Assembly: GCA_951213105.1 (NCBI GenBank)
Contig: OX578137.1
Location: 76,731,104-76,795,103, forward strand
Source of the DNA: Amaurobius ferox
Lineage: Eukaryota; Arthropoda; Arachnida; Araneae; Amaurobiidae
Length of the DNA stretch: 64,000 nt
Direction: 5' to 3'
Both the position numbers and the translations under genes were made by a program. Positions 24,725 to 33,300 of this stretch are shown here, piece by piece. Positions within the stretch are counted from its first letter, which is position 1, and each line of letters opens with the position of its first letter. Below the pieces are notes generated by a model. It saw only the letters and a list, made by a program, of their open reading frames with translations, ran no database searches and had not been told where the DNA came from.

Positions 24725-27700
24725 AAAAGTTTGAAGGTCCAATGAAAGAAAAGTGAGAAGCTGTAACTTGAAAAACCTAACTTTCTAACAAGTCTACAAA
24801 ATAAAAGTATAAATCAGCAAATATGCAAACATGGATAAAAATACAAAATTTGAATCATCAAGTTACGAAAGATCTACAAAAATCGATGTTATGGAATCGA
24901 TACTTTTTTACAAACAGGTTTACAAAATAAAAGTATAAAACAGCAAATCTTCAAGCAAATGGAAAAAAAATACAAATTTCGAATCATCAAGTCTAAGTAT
25001 CAAAAAACAAAGGTATGGAATCGATAAAAGAAAAACAGACGAAATCCAAGCACAAACGCTATACACATGGACAAGGCTCTAGGTCTAAATCAGGCTCTAG
25101 GTCTAAATCACATCTTCAAAATTCATTTTCAAGTTCGTCTTGTAGAAGCAAATACAAAAATGTATGTTTCTGAAGAAATAGACAGATTATATCTATAAAC
25201 TATTTCTACTTGGACTGCATACATAAAGAAGAAAAAATAAAAGGAAAAAAGGATACCTGGAATCCTTACTGATAAAATACACGAACCTATCGAGCACGGG
25301 AACACAGAAAGAAGTGACAAGTGTTGCCAATCACAAAGGAATAAGATATGATCTACTGTTGCAACTCGTAAGAAATAAATAACAGTAATGCGAAAAGACA
25401 TGTACAAGAGATAATATACAATCAAGAGGGGAAATAATAGAGAGTCTAATGTGTAAGTGGATGTAAAAATAAAATATAATTAAAATAAGAGAAGGGAGAT
25501 GTCAGGATATATAAAACACTATAAAAAGAATTCATGAAAATCCAGCTAATCTAAATTTTTTAACTATACCATTTACAAAATAAGAGGGATATTTATATAA
25601 ATTGCTGGTAATTTTTAGATTATCAATATGTAAAGCATGAAACTTTTTATCAGATAATCTATATATTCTAAAAAGCTGAATAAGAATAATATTTCTAAAC
25701 AATAGAAACAAGTTGCAGGAATTAAATGGTACGATTTTATTAATGTTAAAATTAATATAAAATTTTTTACAGATAATAGCATAATTATTAGAGGCTTTAT
25801 CAACATAGGTGATAACAAAAGATCTTTGTAAATCAATAATGGAGGGTTTAATATTATCAAAATTATATATGGATCTAGACAATTTAATATACTACTAATA
25901 GCATTTTTAATAGATTCTAATAAAGTACATTTCCACATATAAATGTCTCTAAAGGCATAGCATATTTAGAAGCTAATTTATATATATATATTTATCAAGA
26001 TCAAGATTAATTGATTTTAAAACTTTAAAAGAATTATTACAAGAGGATAACCTGAATTTAGTGCCAAAAGACATAATGGTTCTTAACGAAATGTCTTTAA
26101 CTATACTTAAGTTTTCTGTAACTATATGCCCCAGGTCTGGATTTAGAAATTTAGCATAATCTTTTACTTTACAATTACACTCAAACCTGTTTTTGTGCGG
26201 TACATGAAAATTTCAATTAAATTGGAACATAATTGACGAAGTTATTAATAAAAAAAATTAGTAGGTTTGATCGGCCATTTAGTTTTTTCGATTTTTGATA
26301 TGCATTTCATCACATTACTTAAGTATTGCGTCAGCCAATTACATATGTATTGAATTCTATAATCACATAATTTAATTGTTGAACGCACAAGAATTTCCAT
26401 GTAAATAAATGAAATGTGCAATAGCATATTGCGATGGAGCTAAAAATGCATTGATCGCAAATAAACATTGAAGGACATCTGCATCGTGTTAGTTCGGGTT
26501 TTCCTGAAACGGACTGTGTGTCTCGTTAGGTCGCTGAGTTGGTTTTTTGCTAATGAGATAGTTGGTGACTAGTCTCATGCTTTGTTTTGTTTGTTTTAAT
26601 GAGTAGGTAGAAGAAGTTTACTTGAAGGGAGCAAAGATTTTTTTTTTTTTTATTCGTCTCTGATCTGCGCAAGTGACAAATCCTCTAAATAAAGTGATTT
26701 AATAAAAAAGAATATTACGTGTGTTTTAATTTTTAAATCTAATATTAATTGACGTCCTTCAAAGTTCTTTCACATTCCTATTGTCAGACTACGAAGGATA
26801 ATGGTTATACGTTTTGAAAAGTTTTGTATGAGTAAAATAAGTACATATATAAATAAAATATTTAAAAATGTTCGCATGTGTATTTTCTAAATCAGATTCT
26901 GAAAGGTTTGGCAAGATTCCAAGTAGCTGCCAAGCCTCGTGTCTTGATTTCGTTTAAAAAAGCAATTCCTAGTTATTTCGTAAGGTTTTGAGTTATTTTC
27001 TATGTGAGACTTTTTTATGCGGTCCCTATTCACCGCATAAAAAAAAACTTTTTAATTGTGTTGCGAAAACTATTTTTTATAGCTACTCGTGAAGTTTTGT
27101 GCGATTTTTTTTCATGCGTTTTCTTTTATGCAGTCCCTATCCACCGCACAAAAACAGGTTTGAGTGTACATTTATTATCTAAAATTGACTTAGAATACTG
27201 ATCTAAAGCGAGAGATTGTGAAATTTCATTATAATTAAATATTAATCTACGAATAGGACTGTTGTATTTAAAAGTCTTTGATACACTCAAATCTCCAATA
27301 GGCATTAAATGCTTGAACTTGTTAAAAAGATGACCAAAATTTATAGAATTATAAATGGGATGCTTGAAAGAAATTACACAATAAGAATTAGTTGACATAT
27401 TATTAAGATGATATTGATTAAGTTTTAAATTTAAATACTTTAATCTTGTAATAAGTAATAGTAGTATTAATGCTCGAAGTTACAAGTGCTTTGACGTCCA
27501 AGCTACATCAGAGTATCATCACTGTTAATCATGGCATTGTACCAAAACGAAACCTACTCCCAAACAATTTAATTCTGTTTGAAGATATAACCTATGAGTT
27601 TGAAATTAATTTCATGAATGTATTTAATATAAAGTTATTTAGAAAAAAAGTTCTTTATTATTTTATTTAAACAAATAAAATAAAAAAAAGAGTGGAGAAA

Positions 27701-29940
27701 AATAATGAATTTTATTTTTTTAAAGCTAACATTTATTAGTTAAATATTGCGTGTTGTTCGCGGACCTCCTAAAATCTCGTCGCGGACCCCAGTTTGGGAA
27801 CCACTGCAGTATTCATTTAATACATCAGAGTCGATAACGCAGGGGCCTGTATAAAGTCTTGTACAGACTACTAAGATTTTGAAGCACCAGCCTCTTGATC
27901 TTGAGACAAGTACTCTAAACTATCAGTACAATGTGCTTGTGTGACAAATGACTGCAGCTTTTTCATATTCGCTTGTCAAAAAGTACTTTGTTGGTTAGTT
28001 CGTGGAATACTCAATTTTTTTTTTTCTTCAAATCCTCAGCTATTTGCTCTATTTCTATATTTTGCACTATTGTGGACAGTATTGCCATAACAAATTTATA
28101 CATATGGTGTCTTTAAATTTCTATGCATGGGAATTTAGCAATACTTGTACTTCTTTTTTTGCTCTATATGTGTATTTGTATTTTTATTATGTATTTTGGT
28201 TTTCATTGTTAAAATATAGATGCTCTTTCGAATTTAATAGATATGCAAACATAACAGACACTATTCTCTAATCTGTTATATGATGCATGTTTGTTCTTTT
28301 CATGCTAATTTTTATAATAAACATAAAAGGGAGGCTCAATTTAGATGGCATTAAAGGACTGTTTGCACTAGGTTTCTATGGTTTCATGAATATGTAACAT
28401 GAACGTGGTACAAATTTTCTTATTAATCTATGAGATACATATAAGCTATGAGTTTATCTATGAGATGCATATAAGCACTGCTAACATTTTAACAATGAAC
28501 ACTGAAAAATACTAACAATGTTTTTTAATAAAGTAAGGTACTTAACATTAATTTGAGGTATCTTTTCCAAAATGCTGAGGGAAAGTATTAACAGATATAG
28601 GATGATTTAGGGCCCAATTCTGAATTGACTAAACTTTTCAAGACAGTTGTAAGTTATTTGAATTTTGTTTTTTGAGAAACTGTTTTCTTATTTTCTGTTG
28701 ATCTTTAGAGCAAAATACAAATTTTTTGGTTTTTTAAAAATGTTAGGAATATCCGCTATTTTAAAGAATTTTTAAATTGAAATTTTATTAATAAATAAGA
28801 GGATGAAAACTGTGATACTTTGCCAAATATTTTCTTTCTGTATTTATTTTTTTAAGTTATATCTGTTTGTTAAACTGTTTGGTAATATTACCGAAATCTG
28901 CAGTATGTTTAATACTCTGTTTTAATTTACTTTAAAAATATTTTTCATTTTTGTAATCTGTTTCCATTGACTTAAATACTTAAGCATTAGTTTGTGTATT
29001 TAAATTTTATACGGAAAATTAGTTTTTCAAAGTTGCTTATTATCTATTAGAAATGAACTATATCTAAATAACATTAGATTAGTAAAACAATGATTTAGAC
29101 ACTTGGAAATATATTATATTATGAGCACAAATTAGAATTTGGCGCATTTGAACTCTGTATTTACATCTCCACAATTAAAAAATATTAAACTATTTTATAT
29201 TGAACTTAAAATTTCAAATTTATGAAAGTAAAGTTTGATATTTTAATTTAAACACTCACTGTATTAACGAGGATCATAAACGCTTCATAAAATCTAATTT
29301 TACATTTAAAAAGGAAAGATATAATGCACATTTCCACTTTTTATAACTGTAGAATTTATGTTTCTAATAGTTCAATTCCAATATATCTCATACTCATAGT
29401 AAGGTTACTATTAATATAATAATGTGGTATGAAATTATATCTGGAAATTACCGTTTCATTTTGAATACCAAATTCTCCTTTCATCTTCAAAACTTTGTCT
29501 TTTAAATCTTCCAGCTTTTGAATAATGTTCAACTGGTACTTCTCTAATTCAAGCAACGTTAGATCATCCTAAAACATTATAATTATATCAGTGTTTACAA
29601 AAATATATTAACTAATAATATTTATTTCCCATAAATTATATTTTTAGAAGCAACGTAAAAATCGTAAAATTTAAGGTTACATATTAACTAATGATTATTT
29701 TCAATACTTTTTGGGTGATAATAATAGATCAGAGGTTAAATTTAGATTGTCGTACACTTATTTTTTTTTTTAAGATAAAAATAATCTATTCAATTTTGAA
29801 ACCTTTTTAACATATTCAGAGGGGGAAGGTTCGTCATATAAATTTTTCATTTTATACATGCAAGTGGGAAGTTCAACATCTGGAGAAAAATTAAATAATG
29901 GTCGAATTTTATACATTGTCATAGGACCATTTACAGACAT
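12018..29940 (-). CDS. AIMP2: AIMP2 (p38), multisynthetase complex scaffold, 5 exons
   Basis: AIMP2 is the core scaffold of the cytosolic multi-aminoacyl-tRNA-synthetase complex, binding lysyl-tRNA synthetase near its N-terminus and other members through its C-terminal GST-like domain. Exons are 29803-29940, 29452-29568, 21922-22141, 18179-18251 and 12018-12342; all have AG/GT borders and the phases (0, 0, 1, 2) join into one frame of about 290 residues, against about 320 in human. Residues 1-46 hold the family signature (MYKIRP near residue 9, then VELPTCMYK). Residues 47-85 form a short leucine-rich coiled coil. Residues 86-183 match the central region (NPQYPPLSLWVFYNLL, TIIWRDG, GEVNIAR). 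Residues 184-290 are the GST C-terminal-like domain (LADIVVWSAL, LPANVSKWFKSL). Introns are packed with transposons. I chose the ATG at 29940 because it lies just upstream of the conserved region. Confidence 0.95.
13745..14130. repeat. Degenerate ~100-bp tandem repeat, GC-richer than surroundings
   Basis: About four units share the order [ga]aagagctcat...aatgagct, ggttagtga..., cagcaaacaggtgg...agag. Unit starts are near 13751, 13838, 13971 and 14067. Each has a small imperfect hairpin (for example agctcatgaaatgagct at 13846). Composition is clearly less AT-rich than the intron around it. Confidence 0.6.
14126..14227. repeat. 51-bp near-perfect tandem duplication
   Basis: Two adjacent copies of a unit starting aaaaattattaactgatgag and ending acattattaaaata are almost identical, so the duplication is recent. 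Confidence 0.85.
15890..17065 (+). repeat. Modular repeat, module B copy
   Basis: Matches in reverse complement 9996-11262 and directly 18363-19316. It starts near caagaaagatcaatcatgca and ends near gttgtaaagtgttaaaaac. It contains an internal duplication of the block caagtaatttaactctatgc (16231-16285) not seen in the other copies. Module A is absent on its left side. Confidence 0.85.
18179..18251 (-). CDS. AIMP2: AIMP2 exon 4
   Basis: 73 bp between ATTATAG and GTTAGTAA, phase 1 in and phase 2 out. It encodes NNDHEMMIDPMRQGMIEGEV followed by NIA, equivalent to the human MCPIEGEGNIAR segment that starts the GST-like domain. Confidence 0.93.
18363..19316 (+). repeat. Modular repeat, module B copy, internally shortened
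   Basis: Aligned with 15890-17065 from gcataaagcattgattatga-like to gacagacagaatgaacaaag-like sequence, but about 200 bp shorter because part of the duplicated middle block is missing. It lies in the same orientation, about 1.3 kb away. Confidence 0.8.
19590..19621. repeat. Short GC-rich palindrome
   Basis: The arms cctagccc and gggctagg flank atccaattgtac (itself partly palindromic), giving an 8-bp perfect stem in an otherwise AT-rich intron. Possibly the remnant end of a DNA transposon; not assignable. Confidence 0.4.
19844..20133 (-). repeat. tRNA-derived SINE
   Basis: Reverse-complement copy of the SINE at 31023-31305: it begins on the minus strand with agtgcggtagcccagtgatt (A-box region), then gattcgattcc (B box, one change), the shared body, and a (CAA)n tail at 19844-19857. 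It is noticeably diverged from the other copies and no clear target duplication remains. Confidence 0.85.
21922..22141 (-). CDS. AIMP2: AIMP2 exon 3
   Basis: 220 bp between acceptor TTTTCAG and donor GTAAGAATA, entering in phase 0 and leaving in phase 1. It encodes VIEQFQDIVVKANPQYPPLS through SLTIIWRD, which aligns with the central AIMP2 region (NPASPPLSLLVLHRLL and TLIWKN in human). Confidence 0.93.
22435..24340 (+). mobile_element. Tc1/mariner-superfamily element with ~325-bp TIRs
   Basis: 1906 bp flanked by TA at 22433-22434 and 24341-24342. The ends cagggtggtcataaaaaact and its diverged complement continue as matching arms to about 22762 and 24015. Shared blocks include taaatggcgttggaac, aaattttcgaatggcaacac and the complement of ctttacaatgatctt. 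Such long TIRs are unusual for classical mariners. The encoded transposase is broken. Confidence 0.92.
22916..23985 (+). pseudogene. IS630/Tc1-type transposase pseudogene
   Basis: The N-terminal part (MTLTGKQQGELIKLFYLNGE, then NAAEAVRVYQ) is a helix-turn-helix of the DUF4817 type often found with these transposases. Stops at about 23006 and 23024 precede KKFEETECTCDGPRPSVP and RTARSVARNLDVPKTTV in the same frame. Near 23240 the frame shifts, and an open frame of 201 codons (23239-23844) holds the catalytic domain: WMDEAYFSLTG (first Asp), WCGIASPFVLGPYFFEE, WMQDGALPHVT (second Asp) and PPRSLDLTSMDFWFWGYLKS (acidic third site). A further stop at 23842 precedes the C-terminus ending GGHVENL. 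At least three stops and one frameshift make it inactive. Confidence 0.9.
24341..25205. repeat. Large inverted repeat around a (TA)n core
   Basis: Left arm about 24341-24690 and right arm about 24722-25205 are reverse complements (for example ttcttcagaaacataca near 24363 against its complement at about 25165; gttagaaagttaggttttt near 24620 against 24765). The centre is (TA)n at about 24688-24721. The right arm contains an extra internal duplication (24788-24901 repeated at 24909-25025) and a 19-bp exact duplication at 25075-25112. It lies next to the Penelope-like relic; inverted terminal repeats of that kind occur in Penelope elements, so it may belong to it (inference). Confidence 0.75.
25530..27475 (-). 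pseudogene. Penelope-like reverse transcriptase relic, N-terminal half
   Basis: On the minus strand the frame runs from about 27475 (LITRLKYLNLKLNQYHL) through FGHLFNKFKHLMPIGDLSV and SPIRRLIFNYNEISQSLALD to ILDNKC near 27168. It is broken by an insertion and resumes at 26175 (DYAKFLNPDLGHIVTENLSI, MSFGTKFRLSSC). Further down (25882-25532) it reads FVITYVDKASNNYAIICKKF, then a degenerate KYPSYF...VKKFRLAGFS. The N-D-LGH-TGDL-like motif and the DKA.NN...CKK.Y motif are what I remember from Penelope-like RT proteins with GIY-YIG endonucleases. The catalytic RT core and endonuclease are missing, so the copy is truncated and dead. Confidence 0.65.
26178..27166. mobile_element. Non-autonomous TIR element, pogo/Tigger-like
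   Basis: 989 bp with perfect outer TIRs: cactcaaacctgtttttgtg at 26178 and its complement ending at 27166. TA flanks both sides (26176-26177, 27167-27168). A second copy of the subterminal motif, gcggtccctattcaccgcat, lies at 27019. Removing it rejoins the Penelope-like frame. No transposase is seen. Confidence 0.88.
27700..27806 (-). mobile_element. hAT element terminus (fragment)
   Basis: On the minus strand the sequence starts cagtggttcccaaactgggg and continues gtccgcgacgag, a typical hAT end. No matching opposite end or 8-bp duplication was found nearby, so this is a solo end or its partner is too diverged. Confidence 0.65.
29452..29568 (-). CDS. AIMP2: AIMP2 exon 2 (coiled coil)
   Basis: 39 codons between acceptor TTTTAG and donor GTAATTTCC. 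Leucine and isoleucine heptads (LLELEKYQLNIIQKLEDLK) match the family's coiled-coil segment. Phase 0 at both ends. Confidence 0.92.
29803..29940 (-). CDS. AIMP2: AIMP2 exon 1
   Basis: 46 codons from ATG 29938-29940 to the donor GTTTCAAAA (ending at 29802), phase 0. It encodes the conserved lysyl-tRNA-synthetase-binding end, including DVELPTCMYKMKNLY. Confidence 0.93.
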
Positions 29941-30347
29941 GATGAAATACTTGTAAGAAATTGTTTGAAGTTAAAAAAATTAGCAATGCCGACGACGTTT
30001 CACCGTGTATGAAAAGTGTTGCCAAAAGTAACTTAACAAAATGTGCTAAAAAATATGAAAGTTTACCACTGATTATTTTTATTAGATGAATTTTAATGCG
30101 TACTTGATGTTTTCTCTTTCATTATTAATTTATTTTTTCTTTATATTCTGGCAATAATTTTAGTTCAACAGCAATGTCACAACTCTTCTTGAATTCTACC
30201 GGTTATTTGTTTTGTTTTGATTTGGGCATGAAGGTGGAAGTCCACTGATAGATCCTGTGTGAAACCTTGTAAAAATCTTGAAATCAAATTGTATTTATTA
30301 TTTGTTACAATATTTACAAGATATTTTCAGCTTTTTTCTAATTTAAA
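29941..30347. promoter_or_regulatory. Shared AIMP2/GTF3C6 bidirectional promoter region
   Basis: 407 bp separate the divergent start codons of AIMP2 (29940, minus) and GTF3C6 (30348, plus), so both promoters and 5' UTRs must fit here unless an upstream non-coding exon exists. A CpG-containing patch (gccgacgacgtttcaccgtg, about 29987-30006) stands out in the AT-rich surroundings. No clear TATA box can be assigned. Transcription start sites are unknown. Confidence 0.65.
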
Positions 30348-30380
30348 ATGGATAAAAATGATGATGAATATGAATATGAG
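30348..30380 (+). CDS. GTF3C6: GTF3C6 exon 1
   Basis: 11 codons, MDKNDDEYEYE, followed by donor gtaatat. The acidic start is typical of the family. The start is chosen because it is the only ATG that gives a phase-0 join to exon 2. Confidence 0.8.
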
Positions 30381-33300
30381 GTAATATATATATATATTTT
30401 CTTTTGCTTTGAAGTATACTTGATTATATTTCCTAAACTTTTAGTCGATAGTTAGTTGCTGCACTAAATCTTTAAATCTATTAATTGCCAGCCAAAAGTT
30501 ATTTTTTTTTTGATTTTGTGGTATTCCCATATTTTAGTTCCATAAATCATAAATGGTATATGATCGGCAAAATAATATGATCAAGTTGCGTGACAGAATA
30601 AATTTAGGCCTTCTACCCCTTTTTTCCTTGAACTTTATATCAAGTTTTACTTTGTTTAATATAAAATGTAAATTTTTTATAACCAGCAATTGTATCACAT
30701 AAATAATGATTCGAACTTGCCCCCTCCTGGACATTTAAGGTCACAAAGGCAGGCATCAAACTAGTTGATATTGTATGTTTTACCCTTGAGTTTGCCCCTC
30801 TGGAAAAAGTTCTATGGATGCTCATGTCTGTCCTTGGCAGTTCCCTGAGAATGCTTTCCACTCTTTGGTCCTTCAAATAAAGCTCAAGTAAACTGAATCA
30901 ACTCGAATGAAATTCAAAAACAGGATGGCCGAGGGGAAGGGGGGGGGGGTCAGACTAGGACATGGAAGTTACTGTAATCAATTATTTTGAAACTGGATCA
31001 GTTATTTCTCAATATTAAAGATGGGGCGCGGTAGCCCATTGGTTAGCGCGCTGGAGTTGCACTCGGTAGGCCCGGGTTCGATTCCAGCCACTGCCAAAAC
31101 TGCCGCCGTGTTCATGCGGAGTACGATCACGTTAAACATGTGGGTCCGAAAGTCCTTCCGAGAGGTTGGTGGTAGGGGAAGGAGGGTACGGTCCCTGTGG
31201 ATGCCTCCCCCACTGGGTTCCGGTCTAAATTGGGTGGCACTTCCCGACCGTCCAAACAGTTACCTTACACCTTTCTGGTAGGTCGGACGGTCTGGGTTTC
31301 AACAATCAATATTAAAGATAAAAATAAAATAACAAGGTAAAAAAAAAACATGGTTTGAAAACTGAGGTCCTTCTGATGTGATCTCCCAGAAAAACACTGA
31401 AAAACGTTTACACGAGTGCCCTGCACTAGTGGCTTTTAATTCTTTAATAGAGAAATATTGGAAAGCTCACTGTCTAATAGTTTAGCTGCTAAACAACCAA
31501 CATTTGTCAACAACATATGTATTAAGTTAGACAGGTGTACATTTCAAAATAAGTATGTAAAGTAGTAGAGTTCATAAATAATAACTAATTCATACTTTCA
31601 ATGAAATATTACATTCATTTATTGCTTATTTCTATTTATTGATTACTGTGAATAAAAAAATTACATTTTTGATTTACATCGGGCTATTAGTTACAAATAA
31701 ACATTGTGCATATATTTTGTAATGATTTTGTTTTTTTGAAATGATTTTATGGTCATATAGTTGTTTACATAAAATTGTTAACAAAAACAAGTTGCATTTT
31801 ATTGTTATGATGCATTCATATTTTCATATAATGTAATTAAAAATTTATATCTTAAAATTGGTTTGTCATTTTTTACATTCCTTGCAATACATGGTTGGTA
31901 ATGTATAGGGAAAGTATTGGAATCATCCCGAAAATCATAACTCGAGTTTTCGATGGATTTATGTATTTCAAGACCTCTAGAATACGAGAAAAACTATTTT
32001 TAGCGTAACGTCTGTGTGTGTGTTTGTGCGTCTGTCTGTCCGTCTGTTTGTGTAGATTTGGTATCCACTCTAACTAAAAAACTGATTGACCAAATTTCAT
32101 AAAATTCGGTATGTAAATCACTTGTGGGTGAATCTGGTGCTGATTAGTTTTGGGTACGATTTGGGATAAAATAACCCACCTGTTTTTGCGAAATGGCCCG
32201 CAAAAGCCTGTATCCACTCTAGCTGAAACACTAATGGACTGAATTTCACAAAATTCGGCAGATAAGTCATTTGTGGGTCACCCTGGTGTTGATTAGATTT
32301 TGGTATGATTCGGAAAAAAATAACCTGCCTCTTTTTGCAAAATGGCCTGCAAAAATCACCAAAATCTAAAATAAAAAACTACGTATGTTCAAATATATCC
32401 ATTAAATGCGTGTTTTATACGTAATTTTTAATGAAGAAATGACTAAGACCAACCCCATTACACCAAGGTTTATAGAATACTACAGGTTGGTCCATCCGCT
32501 AGTCTCACGGTATTTGCTGGAGGAAACGCGGAACGATGACGTCAAAGTTGCTGGAAACCGTGCTCTTCTCTATGCGAATCAATGGTATCTTGTTAGGTAG
32601 AGTTTTAAAATCCGAACTTATTTAGAGCTGTTTTTGAATTGTTCTACTGTTATTACTGTATGTTTTTTTATTCTGAACATTAGATACATTAGAGAACAAT
32701 AAACACAAATACCATTTAATTATTTTATAATTAAATAACGCCGTTTTATTAAAATATCCATTTTACATGTATACACATAAATACAAATAAAGAAATTTTT
32801 ACAGACATGTAAGATTATGCAAATATTTAGCTCAGTTTACATTTATATAAATAGTTAGCCCAATTTACATTTTTACAAATATTTAGCTCAATTTATATTT
32901 ATATAGATGTTTAGATCAATTTACGTTTATACAAATATTTAGTTTATTTTACATTTATACGAATATTTAGCACATTTGCATTAAAACAAATTTGTATCTT
33001 AATTTATGTTTCTAAAAGCAATTTAGCCAGTTTTTTTATTCAAATTTTAGATCAACGTTTAAAAATAAAATAATAATAATTTTAAATCTATTAAATAATA
33101 CTTAATTCAAGGGTTTGTTTGCTATTTGAGAGCATTTAAAATATGTTTATGGAAATAATTATTTTTCAATAAAATATTAATCGATTAAAAATGTTAAGTA
33201 CTCAATACAATTGCATAATATAGATTAAAAAGGTAAAGTGGGAATTAGTTATCACGAATTTAAGAATTTGATTGCCAAAGAATTTTTTTCTTATTTTACT

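Larger units (their letters stand above)
22142..29451. other. AIMP2 intron 2
   Basis: 7.3 kb, the largest AIMP2 intron. It holds a Tc1-like element (22435-24340), a large palindrome (24341-25205), a Penelope-like relic (25530-27475) split by a pogo-type MITE, and a hAT end (27700-27806). From 27807 to 29451 only AT-rich sequence is seen. Confidence 0.6.

Noticed and set aside
31023..31095. Functional tRNA gene
   Set aside because: The A and B boxes are present but the sequence does not close into a full cloverleaf and continues into the SINE body.
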